Positions 48,265 to 57,022 of a DNA stretch of 64,000 bases are shown here, one piece after another; position 1 is the stretch's first letter, and the number at the start of each line of letters is the position of its first letter. A model generated the notes under the pieces. That model was not told the DNA's origin. It worked only from the letters and a program-made list of their open reading frames with translations, and ran no database searches. This DNA is from Burkholderiales bacterium C2 (lineage in GTDB: Bacteria; Pseudomonadota; Gammaproteobacteria; Burkholderiales; Burkholderiaceae_C): NCBI GenBank assembly GCA_005503085.1, contig SCOI01000017.1:62001-126000 (forward strand). Reading direction: 5' to 3'. The translations under genes and the position numbers were made by a program.

Positions 48265-48471
48265 ATGAAGCCTGACGAGCAAAACCAAGATCGGACGGCG
48301 GACCCTGTGTCTACCGAAGGCGGTGATCGGCACCCTCAGCTCAACTTCAAGCTGCACTTGCGTCTGATGCTTGAGGGCGGTGCCCGACCTTCAACGCTCG
48401 AGTCTGCGATGGCGGCGCTTCATCGCATTCGTCGGCGCGGGGAAACCGAGGCACGAGGGGTCGGGCAGTGA
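48265..48471 (+). CDS. small hypothetical protein
   Basis: A 68-residue charged protein (MKPDEQNQDRTADPV, then LKLHLRLMLEGGARPSTLES in outline). It could be a small regulator or antitoxin-like protein; no motif supports either. It is divergent from the preceding gene. Confidence 0.35.
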   Translation: MKPDEQNQDRTADPVSTEGGDRHPQLNFKLHLRLMLEGGARPSTLESAMAALHRIRRRGETEARGVGQ

Positions 48472-48492
48472 AATCAACGACTTGCGCGAGGT

Positions 48493-48526
48493 GCAATTGC
48501 GGTGTTCGGCCGCAATTCACCGCAAT
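48493..48526 (+). repeat. 34-bp inverted repeat, left copy
   Basis: Begins GCAATTGCGGTGTTCGG and ends CCGCAATTCACCGCAAT. The right copy at 50,355 is its reverse complement with two differences. Each copy contains internal GCGG/CCGC half-palindromes, like REP elements. This copy ends 39 bases before the 110-residue gene. Confidence 0.75.
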
Positions 48527-48565
48527 GCATCATGTCGGAGCTCGATCCCGAGCAAGCTGACACCC

Positions 48566-48898
48566 ATGTTCTCGCCGCGTGAACTCGATCTGAAGAGTTT
48601 GGCCCTGCACGAGCTGGTGGCGCAGAAGATCCGGGCGGATCCGCGACTGTTCTCGAAAGCGCGTGACATGCTTGACCGGATGGTGGACCAGAGTGGCGGC
48701 GCCCCGCGTCTCTACGCGGCAGCATGGCTGGCATTGTTCGACAAAGGCCTTGATGAAGCGCTCGCTATGGCAACAGCGGACACTGAACAGGGGCAGTCCA
48801 TGAGGTCCAGTTCGCCGTTTGCGTCCATTTTGAGCGAGGACGAACGCCTTGATTTCCTCGCCGCATGGGCGTCTCGACGCACCACCGATCCGATTTGA
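48566..48898 (+). CDS. hypothetical protein, possible small accessory or antitoxin-like
   Basis: A 110-residue helical protein starting MFSPRELDLKSLALHELVAQK, with SKARDMLDRMVDQSGG in the middle and SSPFASILSEDERLDFL near the end. I have the impression of a widespread small family but cannot name it. It faces the PIN-like gene tail to tail, and both lie inside the 34-bp inverted repeats, so they may form a unit. Confidence 0.6.
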   Translation: MFSPRELDLKSLALHELVAQKIRADPRLFSKARDMLDRMVDQSGGAPRLYAAAWLALFDKGLDEALAMATADTEQGQSMRSSSPFASILSEDERLDFLAAWASRRTTDPI

Positions 48899-49130
48899 TA
48901 ACAACCATATTGCTGTCGTCAGCAACGTGGTCAACGGGCCGACGCGGGTATAGCGCTGCGCAAAGCACCGCTACGGGGTCAGCAAGGACCAACCCTAGCT
49001 CTCCGGGAGCCGTTTACGTCAGGTAGACCGAGTGATCAACAACACCGGAATATGCATGAGCAGCACCAGGACCTGGGATCCGACGACCGCCATGAAATGG
49101 CACTTCGATTCGCTGCCCTCGTCCCGGGGA

Positions 49131-50261
49131 TTAACGTTCTATAGGCATCAAATCCAGCGCCCGTGCAAAGGCAAGGGCCTCGGCCATCGTGGAGCCGACG
49201 TGGCACTTATATCGCTTATCAAGTGCGACATCCGGCCGCCGGATCATTGCGCACAGCGAGCGCTCGGTAAAAAACGCGTCGCAATAGCCCACCGCGGCAG
49301 CAGCATGCTGGAAGTCGAAGAAGTCATTGGCCTTGAACTGACGCTTCTTGTCCCAGCGGACACTGGCATGAAGACAGGTCTTGATATGAATGGTGCGCAA
49401 GGCATCTTTGGTGACGTCCTTCTTGAAGGCCGCCATCAGAAGGTTCGTACAGTTCCGCTCCAATTCCTGCCACTGAGCACTGCCCCTGCTGGCGGATTCG
49501 CCGATCTGGCTCTGCGCCATGCGATTCAGAACATCTGCCGCTCTTTCGGCATAGAGTTCAAGCACACCTGACAACTCCAGGTGGTAGGTCTGCTCAAAAC
49601 TTCGCAGTTCGGCAGCGTGTTGCCGGTTGGCGGCATTCAATTGAGCTGCGAGTGCATCGAAACGCTGCGACGCGCCCGGCATAGCTTCACCGATCAAGCC
49701 GTCCATCTGAGTCAGTGAGATGGTCCACATGTGGTCGAAGAACGCCTTCTGCATCGCAAGCTCGCTGGCCGGGTCGAACGAGGACCAGGCTGGATGGGTA
49801 TAGCCGAGCACGTAGCTGAGCTTGGTCCACATGAGGTGATGGAGCGGGTAGACCTTGAGCGGCGTCAGCGTTGCATGAATGAAGTGAGCGATCTCGGTAC
49901 CGATACGAAGATCCAGCGGTATCAACGTCACGCCCTGACTGAGCTCGTCCACCAGCTCGACGGTGGCGCGCCTGGTTGACGCATCGCTTTGCTTGAAGAT
50001 CTCGATGAACGCGCTATCGCTGATAGGACAAAAGACCTTGTCGGCTGCGACCAGCCTGCGCAAGAGGGCCAGGAACTCAAGACTGGAGTTGTCCTTGCAA
50101 CACCCCAGCGCCGCCTCCCGCAGCGCGATCCAGAACTTCAGATCCAGGTAGATCGCGACCTTGCCTTCCAGCACGATGGCCAAGCTGACCTGACACTGGC
50201 GCACATAACTTTCAAGCGATATGTCCGGTGTGGCCCGGTGCTCATCAATGGTTATCTTCAT
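49131..50261 (-). CDS. PIN-like domain protein
   Basis: A 376-residue protein. The first third contains AIYLDLKFWIALREAALG and the last third NDFFDFQHAAAAVGYCDAFFTERSL, the pattern of first and last acidic motifs of PIN-fold nucleases (Asp near 39, and D-x-x-D with a following T/S-acidic site near 325-335). The large helical insert between them is unlike VapC toxins, which are about 130 residues. It may be an RNase-type toxin or defence effector; this is inferred from motifs only. Confidence 0.6.
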   Translation of the reverse strand: MKITIDEHRATPDISLESYVRQCQVSLAIVLEGKVAIYLDLKFWIALREAALGCCKDNSSLEFLALLRRLVAADKVFCPISDSAFIEIFKQSDASTRRATVELVDELSQGVTLIPLDLRIGTEIAHFIHATLTPLKVYPLHHLMWTKLSYVLGYTHPAWSSFDPASELAMQKAFFDHMWTISLTQMDGLIGEAMPGASQRFDALAAQLNAANRQHAAELRSFEQTYHLELSGVLELYAERAADVLNRMAQSQIGESASRGSAQWQELERNCTNLLMAAFKKDVTKDALRTIHIKTCLHASVRWDKKRQFKANDFFDFQHAAAAVGYCDAFFTERSLCAMIRRPDVALDKRYKCHVGSTMAEALAFARALDLMPIER

Positions 50262-50354
50262 CAGCTCCGACGGTGACTCTGCCTAACAGCCCCTGCAGCG
50301 AAGAGATGCCCCGCCGCCAATTGGCTCATGCTTGCCACCCGCCCCTCCCCGGCA

Positions 50355-50388
50355 ATTGCGGTGAATTGCGGTCCAACACCGCAATTGC
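50355..50388 (-). repeat. 34-bp inverted repeat, right copy
   Basis: Reverse complement of the left copy at 48,493 with two mismatches at the centre. It lies 94 bases upstream of the PIN-like gene start. An extra GCAATTG half-site follows about 15 bases to the right (CAGCAATTGGG). Confidence 0.75.
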
Positions 50389-50470
50389 GGCTCCTGACAG
50401 CAATTGGGCCAAGTGCCTGACTTGCCCCGCTTCTCCTGGTCGCGCCACCGGTCCTCTCTTCTCCAGATGG

Positions 50471-50498
50471 AAAAAAGCCCCGGCCATGGGCCGAGGCT
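50471..50498 (-). terminator. rho-independent terminator of the XRE gene
   Basis: On the minus strand, AGCCTCGGCC and GGCCGGGGCT pair (ten base pairs with one mismatch) around a three-base loop, followed by six T. It lies about 170 bases after the XRE stop in the same direction. The rest of the 410-base gap holds only the inverted repeat. Confidence 0.7.
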
Positions 50499-50670
50499 GG
50501 AAAGCCTAACGCTGTCGTCACGCTGAGGCTCCTGCTCAGGGAGGAAAAGCAGGGGCAACACCTTGCGGTGCCGCCGAGCACCACTTTACCAAGCCCCGCA
50601 TGATTGGAGGCTGGGGCAAACGCGCGGCCTGCTGCTGCAGCGTCGCGTGGTCGGCATCGGGCATACCGCC

Positions 50671-50925
50671 TCAGCTTTCGTCCAAACCCTGAAACTGCAG
50701 CGGATCGACCAGGTCCCGCAGGGAGACGCCGATGGCCTTGGCCAGCGCCTCGGCGCTGTCGAAAGATATGTTGACCGTGCCGCGCTCAACACGGCTGAGA
50801 TAGGCCCGCGACACGCCAGCCTCCAGCGCCAAACCCTCTTGGGTCTCATCCTTCAAACGCCGAGCTCGACGAAGGTTGCGAGCAAATATCTCTCGGGCGG
50901 TAGGGATCGGCTTGGCTTTGGACAT
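50671..50925 (-). CDS. XRE-family helix-turn-helix regulator
   Basis: An 84-residue protein that is almost entirely one HTH_XRE domain: RARRLKDETQEGLALEAGVS, then RAYLSRVERGTVNISFD and LAKAIGVSLRDLVDP. Small regulators of this kind commonly control neighbouring defence or mobile genes. It is followed by a terminator on its own strand, so it is probably monocistronic. Confidence 0.85.
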   Translation of the reverse strand: MSKAKPIPTAREIFARNLRRARRLKDETQEGLALEAGVSRAYLSRVERGTVNISFDSAEALAKAIGVSLRDLVDPLQFQGLDES

Positions 50926-51080
50926 GGGCCAAGCATGTATTTCGGGCGTCTCCCTCTCTACACTTTCCGTTATTCATTTGGTGCTCTTTGTGTATCATTT
51001 GGACTAACATGAAGAACTCGATGAATAACAAACAGCACGGATAGAGCTATCCGATGATCGTTCTACCTGGGGAGGAAAGA

Positions 51081-51674
51081 ATGGAAATTGAAGGACGTTG
51101 CGCTACGCCTTTGCTTGCAGCGCTTGGGCTGCTGCTCGCGCAGGACATCTATGCCGCACCACCTGCCGCCCGCGCGGGGACAGTGCGGCTGACTTTCGAC
51201 AAGGCCGCGATCGCGTCACAGCGCGACACGAACCCCGCGCTCAACGGATCCGTCGCCGATTGGCGCCCGATGCCGCCGGACGCCATCTTGCAAACGGCCG
51301 CAGATGCTGCCCGGCAGGACTCCAATCCGGCGCTCAATGGCTCGGTGTCCTCATGGATGCCGCTCACTCTCAGCGAGAACGCGTCGATCAGCACCGCCTG
51401 GACCGCCTGGACCGCCTACGAGCATTGCCATTGGCGCCAAGCCTTCGAAGGGTTTGCGGCGCACGCCGATGCAGGAGATTTTCACGCGGCACGTATGGCG
51501 TTGGCCATGACCAGGCACGGCAACACTCTCTACGGGCAGACGTTTGAGGTGTCCGAATCTCGGCGAAAGGCCTGGCGCCTGGTCATTGAGCTTGGGCCGG
51601 CAGGGCAAAGGCATGACGCCGCTGCGGCTGTACATACGGCGCTCGACCAAGCCCCCGCAGCCTCCATGCGATAG
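51081..51674 (+). CDS. secreted protein with a duplicated NPALNGSV motif
   Basis: A 197-residue exported protein (signal about 8-27). Residues 51-58 and 82-89 are identical (NPALNGSV), in the larger repeats SQRDTNPALNGSVADWRPM and ARQDSNPALNGSVSSWMPL. The second half is helical and recalls SEL1/TPR-like repeats (AFEGFAAHADAGDFHAARM). GGGGAGGAAAGA precedes the chosen ATG. Function unknown; the next gene, 96 bases on, is also exported. Confidence 0.7.
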   Translation: MEIEGRCATPLLAALGLLLAQDIYAAPPAARAGTVRLTFDKAAIASQRDTNPALNGSVADWRPMPPDAILQTAADAARQDSNPALNGSVSSWMPLTLSENASISTAWTAWTAYEHCHWRQAFEGFAAHADAGDFHAARMALAMTRHGNTLYGQTFEVSESRRKAWRLVIELGPAGQRHDAAAAVHTALDQAPAASMR

Positions 51675-51770
51675 AGGCCACAGCACATGCACTTTACGCT
51701 GCCAAGGCAATCGTCTCGCCCTTTCCGCTGCACCTTCCACTCGATCCCCAACAACAACGGAAAAGTCCCC

Positions 51771-52541
51771 ATGCGACTCGCCCGCATCGCAGCCACTGCG
51801 GCCATCATTGCCGCGCTGAACACCGCCCATGCCGGTGTCAGCAAGGCGGTGGACACCGCCGGCGCCATTCAGAACTTCGACGTCCTCGGCGTCAAACTCG
51901 GCATGACCGAAGCTCAAGCCGTGGCGGCAATCAGGCAACGCTTTCCAGATGGCAGTAAGGACAGCCGCGGTCGCACCATCAAGTTGAAGATATCGGATTA
52001 CGCTTGGCCCAACTCGATCACCCGCGCGCCAATGCGCGCCGGCATCCGCTTCGATATGTTTGCCGAGCAGAAGAGCAACTACGATTTCGTCAAGATCCTG
52101 ATCCACGATGGCAAGGTCTGGGCGATCTGGCGCGACGACACGACGTCAACCTACTCCTATGAGAAGACCATCGGCGACATGAGCAGCAAGTACGCTGGTG
52201 CTGCGCCCATCAACGACTATTTCGACATCCTCATCAACGGGCAACGCAAGAGCGACGGCACCAAGACGCTGACGGGCTTCGAGCTTTACCAGGGCGCCTG
52301 CAGCGACAACACCCTGCCGTTCGGCCGTGTCAACCAGGGCGACTCGATGCGCCTTGAGAACGGCTGCAACAAGGTCTTCCGGCTCAACTACGGCGTGATC
52401 TCAACCGCCGGCGTGAAGAGCATGGGCAACGGCAGCGCCCAGCTCGTGGATCTGGATGCAGGTCGAGCGTTCTTTGCGTCCATGGCGAGTGCGGCGGCAA
52501 ATAGCGCGGCTAAGGGAGCGACGTCGGGTGCCAAGCTCTAA
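51771..52541 (+). CDS. secreted hypothetical protein
   Basis: A 256-residue protein with a signal peptide (MRLARIAATAAIIAALNTAHA). The segment FDVLGVKLGMTEAQAVAAI followed by RQRFPDG recalls SmpA-like or lipoprotein-type LGMSxxEV repeats, then DGKVWAIWRDDTTSTYSYEK. Two Cys (GACSDN, NGCNKV) may form a disulfide. I cannot assign a role. About 250 bases after it contain no visible gene. Confidence 0.7.
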   Translation: MRLARIAATAAIIAALNTAHAGVSKAVDTAGAIQNFDVLGVKLGMTEAQAVAAIRQRFPDGSKDSRGRTIKLKISDYAWPNSITRAPMRAGIRFDMFAEQKSNYDFVKILIHDGKVWAIWRDDTTSTYSYEKTIGDMSSKYAGAAPINDYFDILINGQRKSDGTKTLTGFELYQGACSDNTLPFGRVNQGDSMRLENGCNKVFRLNYGVISTAGVKSMGNGSAQLVDLDAGRAFFASMASAAANSAAKGATSGAKL

Positions 52542-52792
52542 ACCGACGCTGATATCCTTTCCGCAGCGGTTGCGGTCCGTCGCCGCGGCGGCACTGACGC
52601 ACGGTCTTTGTAGCGTAGCAGTCATCCGTACGGCGTCGGTTGCTCTTGCTCGTTGACCGCTTATGGTCGAGCATCCGACGTTATCTGCGCAGAGCCAGAC
52701 CAAGTCAGTCAACCGACTGCTGTCTCCACTGCATTGGCAATGCCAACGCTACCGACCGTTACAGACTGAGCGATAGCGAAAGCAGTCGGAAT

Positions 52793-53482
52793 TTATTTAA
52801 CGACAGCCGAGCCCGGGATCTTCCGCAACTCGGCACGGGCCTGCTGGGCATCAGCAAATGAGCCGATGCCGTTGAAATCCCGCGTCACAAGGTCCAGAGA
52901 AATGCGGCCGCGGGTGGGCGAGTTGGTCCAGTAGTAGCCTTCCAACCGCTTGTCGCCGGAGGTGAGCTGAAGGTCGCCGTAGCCGATGGTGATCTTGTCC
53001 TCGGCATCCTGCATCCGCCTCATCTCGAACACGTACTGAAGCTGCGCTATTGCGCTCCGCGGCTCCACCATCATGGTTTCCAGCGTGGAGCGAGCTGGCT
53101 GGCCGGGCGTGTAGGACTGGATCGTCAGGAAGAAGTAGCTCTGCTGGACCACGAACGCGATCGGGATGGGCGGCAACGGATCGGCACCTTCGGAGGACTT
53201 GAACTCCGACTTCAGCTCACCCCACCACAGTCCATGGACCATGCGCTTGTCCATGAGCCAGGCGAGCTTCGGGTACTTCCACTGCAGCTTTGAAAGCAGC
53301 AGGATCAGCAGCGGCGGCACGGCCAGCGCAGTAGAGACGCTTTGCCAGATGACCTTCAACGGGTGCGCCTGCAGTTCCGCCAGGCGGAAGAAGAGGATCG
53401 CGGCGGCCACCACCAGCACGACATAGCCGCAATACTTGAACAACCGCAGAAGATCGGCGTAGGTCAGGCTTACGGGCAGCAT
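52793..53482 (-). CDS. Cap15-like effector: two TM helices plus beta-barrel domain
   Basis: A 229-residue protein. TM helices near residues 15-35 and 47-65 are followed by a beta-rich domain opening with MVHGLWWGELKSEF. It continues with IPIAFVVQQSYFFLTIQSY, STLETMMVE and LEGYYWTNSPTRGRISLDL. This matches the S-2TM-beta family of Cap15, a CBASS effector whose barrel binds a cyclic nucleotide and whose TM part damages the inner membrane. Its ATG overlaps the stop of the upstream DisA_N-like gene (TGATG), so the two are translated as a pair. The family call is from motif pattern; the ligand is unknown. Confidence 0.78.
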   Translation of the reverse strand: MLPVSLTYADLLRLFKYCGYVVLVVAAAILFFRLAELQAHPLKVIWQSVSTALAVPPLLILLLSKLQWKYPKLAWLMDKRMVHGLWWGELKSEFKSSEGADPLPPIPIAFVVQQSYFFLTIQSYTPGQPARSTLETMMVEPRSAIAQLQYVFEMRRMQDAEDKITIGYGDLQLTSGDKRLEGYYWTNSPTRGRISLDLVTRDFNGIGSFADAQQARAELRKIPGSAVVK

Positions 53483-53958
53483 CAGAGGGTTTCATTCAAG
53501 GTCAGCCGTCCGGCTTCGTAGATAGAGGCCACTCGTTCGTGGGTCAGCAGCCCGATGGCGGCGATCCCCGCCACATTCGACGCCAACAGCGCCGTCATGT
53601 GCCGGGCACCACTGGCCCGGGGCGGGCCTGCGGACGGATCGGGTAGCGGCGGCGCGATGAACTGGCAGAGGTGGGTAAGCGACGCAGAGCCCGCGTGGAC
53701 GAAATGGAAGCCGTCATGCCAGCGCGATGACCGGCGCGCCGTTCGGGCCAGCACGTCACAGATGGGCTCTAGCCCCTCGATCGGGAGCTCGAAGCGCTCA
53801 TTGCCACAGACTTCAAGCTGCAGGTGCGGCAGCGCAGCCAGCGAATCGTAAAAAACGATGCCCAGCCCGACGAAGTCGTTGGCCAGCCGGGGAGCGGCGT
53901 GCCGCAGCAACTGAAGCGCACTGAATGCTTGGAGGGAACGCAAAGGCAGGATCTCCAT
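53482..53958 (-). CDS. DisA_N/diadenylate-cyclase-like protein
   Basis: A 158-residue protein from the chosen ATG (MEILPLRSLQ); a TTG nine codons upstream is also possible. Residues 81-84 are HDGF and 117-121 GARHM, followed by LLTHERVASIYEAG. This parallels the DAC (DisA_N) fold, where DGA and RHR form the active site and a SEE..G loop follows. The second Arg of RHR is Met here, so it may be a diverged cyclase or a nucleotide sensor. Pairing with a Cap15-like effector suggests it makes or senses the activating nucleotide. Good support for the fold, weak for activity. Confidence 0.65.
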   Translation of the reverse strand: MEILPLRSLQAFSALQLLRHAAPRLANDFVGLGIVFYDSLAALPHLQLEVCGNERFELPIEGLEPICDVLARTARRSSRWHDGFHFVHAGSASLTHLCQFIAPPLPDPSAGPPRASGARHMTALLASNVAGIAAIGLLTHERVASIYEAGRLTLNETL

Positions 53959-54020
53959 ACAGGCACGAGCCTGACGATCTACCAATCATAGATGTAGCCT
54001 ATGTGTTGCTGAAGACAGAT

Positions 54021-54037
54021 TGATCGATGAACGATCA
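54021..54037. promoter_or_regulatory. candidate operator in the divergent CBASS promoter region
   Basis: TGATCG and CGATCA form a perfect six-base dyad with a five-base centre. It lies in the AT-richer gap between the DisA_N-like gene and the DncV-type gene, just before a TATAAG that could be a -10 for the rightward operon. Position suits repression of one or both units, perhaps by one of the nearby XRE proteins. Confidence 0.35.
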
Positions 54038-54242
54038 CCGCACTCTATAAGTATCAACCCTATATTGTCAGCGCGGCTATTGAAAATCCTAACGTCGTCA
54101 CCATTGGTGTTGTGGTCGAGATCCTCAGCACGCTTTGGAGCAGTAGCCGGCTTGCCGGCTGAAGGGTGGCACGGGTGGCTCGGCACCTGCAAGCGACGCG
54201 TCTGGACGCGCGTCGTGCCGTCCACCTCACGCCCATCTGCCC

Positions 54243-55409
54243 ATGCTGAACCTGAGCGCCCTTTTTTACACAGAAGTCGAATTTGAACCCTGCCTCTTCG
54301 GCAACCTGAACCTGCGCGACAACGACCGCAAGGACATCGCCGATGCCAAGCATGAGGTCCGGATGGCGCTGCGCGACGGAATCCCCCGGGTCTACGCGGC
54401 GGAAGGTCATCCCGGCAAGGTCCCGCAGCCGCGCTTTTTCACCCAGGGCTCCTGGGCGTACAAAACGTTGAACGCCCCGGCGCAGCGGCCCCAGCAGGCC
54501 GACGTCGACGACGGGTGCTATCTGCCGCTCAGCTTCCTGAACCAGACCGACAGCCCCAGCGTCGCGGCGGACGTCTTCTTTGGCGTGGCGGAGGAGGCGC
54601 TGGCTGACCTCGTCAAGGAGAAGGGCTGGAAGCTCTCTGGCAAGCCCACCTGTATCCGCGTGGAGATCAGCGACCTCGCGCACATCGACATCCCGCTGTA
54701 CGCGATCCCGGACAACGAGTTCGAGACCCTCGTCAAAGCGGAGAACGCCCTGCGCGCTTCCCTCGATGGCATCCGCAACTTCGCCGAAGCGGCGATGGAC
54801 AGCTGGGAAGATCTGCCCAAGACGAAGGTGCTGCTGGCCCACCGCGAGGAAGGTTGGATGCACTCCGATCCCCGCCCGGTTAAGGAGTGGTTCGTCGACC
54901 AGGTCGAAACCAGGGGCGAACAGCTCCGCCGCGTCGTGCGCTACATCAAGGCGTACCGCGACTGGACCTGGAAGTCGGGTGGCCCCAGCTCGATCCTGCT
55001 GATGGCGGCGGCGGCACCGCTGTTCGTGAAGCAGGATCGTCGTGATGATCAGGCGCTGGTCGACGTCGTCAAGCAGCTGCCGGCGGCGCTGCGCAAGGGC
55101 GTCAGCAACCCGATCAACTCGAAGGAGTCGCTGACCGACCGGCTGCGTTCGGTCAGCGATGAAGTGGACTTGGTCGAACAGGCGGCGCTGCGGTTTGAGG
55201 ATCTGGGCCGCCGACTCCAGGCGGCCCTGGATGCCGGCAGCGCCGAGCAGGCGTGCACCTGGCTGCAGGGGCTATTCGGGCCGCGCTTCCCTGACCGCCC
55301 CGACCGCGTGAAGGTGGGCGCGGTGGCTTCGGGTGTGGCCGCCGCCATCGCTTCCTCCCCGGCGATCGCCGGCCCGAACGAACTGGTCGGGCGGACACGC
55401 GCCGGATGA
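54243..55409 (+). CDS. DncV-type CD-NTase (CBASS cyclic dinucleotide synthase)
   Basis: A 388-residue nucleotidyltransferase aligning by eye with Vibrio DncV over most of its length. [13 protein letters not shown] (GS at 69-70) is followed by the catalytic [10 protein letters not shown] (D87, D89) and the third Asp in [11 protein letters not shown] (D149). Downstream motifs [18 protein letters not shown] and [12 protein letters not shown] are also DncV-like. DncV makes 3',3'-cGAMP, the activator of CapV phospholipases. The protein ends GRTRAG; a terminal Gly is what Cap2 conjugates in type II CBASS. Its stop overlaps the cap2 start (ATGA). Confidence 0.9.
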   Translation: MLNLSALFYTEVEFEPCLFGNLNLRDNDRKDIADAKHEVRMALRDGIPRVYAAEGHPGKVPQPRFFTQGSWAYKTLNAPAQRPQQADVDDGCYLPLSFLNQTDSPSVAADVFFGVAEEALADLVKEKGWKLSGKPTCIRVEISDLAHIDIPLYAIPDNEFETLVKAENALRASLDGIRNFAEAAMDSWEDLPKTKVLLAHREEGWMHSDPRPVKEWFVDQVETRGEQLRRVVRYIKAYRDWTWKSGGPSSILLMAAAAPLFVKQDRRDDQALVDVVKQLPAALRKGVSNPINSKESLTDRLRSVSDEVDLVEQAALRFEDLGRRLQAALDAGSAEQACTWLQGLFGPRFPDRPDRVKVGAVASGVAAAIASSPAIAGPNELVGRTRAG

Positions 55410-57022
55410 AATTCGAGAAGGTCGCAATCCCGGACCTGACAGCCGCGCTACACCAGCGCGGCTTTTCGTATTTGAAGCGCGACGGGCGCGGCTGGATGAG
55501 GTTCGCCGGCCAGCTGCGTCTGAAGGCGAAGAACTACCCCTGTGAGCTGGCTGTCTCGCCCGCGCTCGATGAATTTCCTCGTGTTTGGCTGACGCCGGTT
55601 CCGCCGGGACGTCCTGAACTGCAGCCACACCTCAGCGCGAGCGGGTATCTGTGCTACCTGGCGTTGGGCTCGGTCATCTTCGACTTCTTCGACCCGATCC
55701 GCCAGACGATGGTCTGCCTCGACCGAGCTGAGCAGGTCTTGGAAGACATCCTGGCCGGCAAGATGGTCGAGGATCTGGCGGAGGAATTCCACATCACCTG
55801 GGGCAGCAACTGGTGCATGCTGGACGTCGACGAGCGCCGGCCCGGCGGTCTGGACGCCTACACGTTCGGTGGAAAGACGAGCATCGTCACGGACGACGAG
55901 ACGCGCACCCACGCAAAGCTAGAAGCCTTTGGCCTGGGCCTGCCCAAGGTCGAATTGTCAGCGTTTCGCGTGCGCACCAAGGTAAGGCCGATGCCGCTGC
56001 AGGAAAGCTGGCCGCCCAAGACCGTCCAGACGTTCCTGAAGTGGCAGAACACGTTGGACCCGAGGTGCAGCAAGAAGATCGAGCAGCGCCTCATGGAGAT
56101 GTTCCGGGTGAAGGCGACGCGCGTGTTGGTCCTGATCGACTCGCCGCAGGTCCAGTACGGCATCGAGGTGGACCTCAAGCGCGATCCCGCAGGCGCAGGC
56201 AACAAGCCGTCGCTGCGCGAGATCCTCTACCGTCTGCCAGTCCACCACATCTCCGTGTGCCGCATCGATGACCCGTACCTTGCCGAGCGCAACCTCCCCG
56301 GCTCCAAGACCCTCGCCGGGCTCAAGGTCGGGCTGGTCGGGTGCGGGACCATCGGTGGTTATCTCGCCGAGATGCTGGCGAAGGCCGGCGCGGGCACGGT
56401 TGGTGGGAAGCTGACGTTGGTGGACATGGGATCGCTTGAGCCAGGCAACCTCGGACGCCATCGGCTCGGTTTCAATGCACTCACCAAGAAGAAAGCGGAG
56501 GCGATGTGCGAGGAACTCAAGCGCGTCGCGCCAGGCATCGACGCGGTGGCCGTGGTCGGGGATGTCAAGGATGCGAACCTGGGGCCGCTGGACCTGTTGA
56601 TCGACGCCACCGGGGAACAGGGCCTGACCGACTGGCTCACGTGGCAGTACGCCGACAAGGTGCCGTTCCTGTCGACCTGGGTGGAGGGGGCTGGCGCCGC
56701 CGTCCGCGCCCTGATGAAGGCCAAGCCTGAACTCGCCTGTGCGCGATGCGTGTCACAGCCGCCCCTGAAGGACCAATACCGCGTGTTCGACGTGCCGCCG
56801 GAGGTCATCATGAAGGGACATGGCTGCGAAGGACTTTACGTCCCGTTTCCTGCCGCCGCGTCCGTGCAGGCGGCCGCGCTGGCGATGGAGATGGTGCAGG
56901 CCTGGTTGGACGGCGCCGAGTCGCCCAGCTTCAGGACGCGCGTGCTCGATCAACAACGCGCTGCCCACTTCAAGGATTCCTCGCCCCAAAGGTACGAAGG
57001 ATGCCCCGCATGCGCCACGTGA
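55406..57022 (+). CDS. Cap2-like E2-E1 fusion conjugating enzyme
   Basis: A 538-residue fusion. Residues 1-130 are E2-like, with the candidate catalytic Cys83 in [14 protein letters not shown]. The C-terminal half is an E1/ThiF domain: Rossmann loop [13 protein letters not shown] (312-317), adenylation residues [18 protein letters not shown] (D340, N348, R351), and a later Cys (C474 in [10 protein letters not shown]) that could be the E1 Cys. C533 and C536 (CPAC) may bind zinc. In type II CBASS, Cap2 ligates the C-terminus of the CD-NTase to targets, priming nucleotide synthesis. It overlaps both neighbours. Confidence 0.9.
   Translation: MKFEKVAIPDLTAALHQRGFSYLKRDGRGWMRFAGQLRLKAKNYPCELAVSPALDEFPRVWLTPVPPGRPELQPHLSASGYLCYLALGSVIFDFFDPIRQTMVCLDRAEQVLEDILAGKMVEDLAEEFHITWGSNWCMLDVDERRPGGLDAYTFGGKTSIVTDDETRTHAKLEAFGLGLPKVELSAFRVRTKVRPMPLQESWPPKTVQTFLKWQNTLDPRCSKKIEQRLMEMFRVKATRVLVLIDSPQVQYGIEVDLKRDPAGAGNKPSLREILYRLPVHHISVCRIDDPYLAERNLPGSKTLAGLKVGLVGCGTIGGYLAEMLAKAGAGTVGGKLTLVDMGSLEPGNLGRHRLGFNALTKKKAEAMCEELKRVAPGIDAVAVVGDVKDANLGPLDLLIDATGEQGLTDWLTWQYADKVPFLSTWVEGAGAAVRALMKAKPELACARCVSQPPLKDQYRVFDVPPEVIMKGHGCEGLYVPFPAAASVQAAALAMEMVQAWLDGAESPSFRTRVLDQQRAAHFKDSSPQRYEGCPACAT

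Noticed and set aside
52560-52790. Gap after the secreted protein searched for a CRISPR-like or retron-like element
   Set aside because: No repeated units or reverse-transcriptase-associated structure seen; it appears to be plain intergenic sequence.
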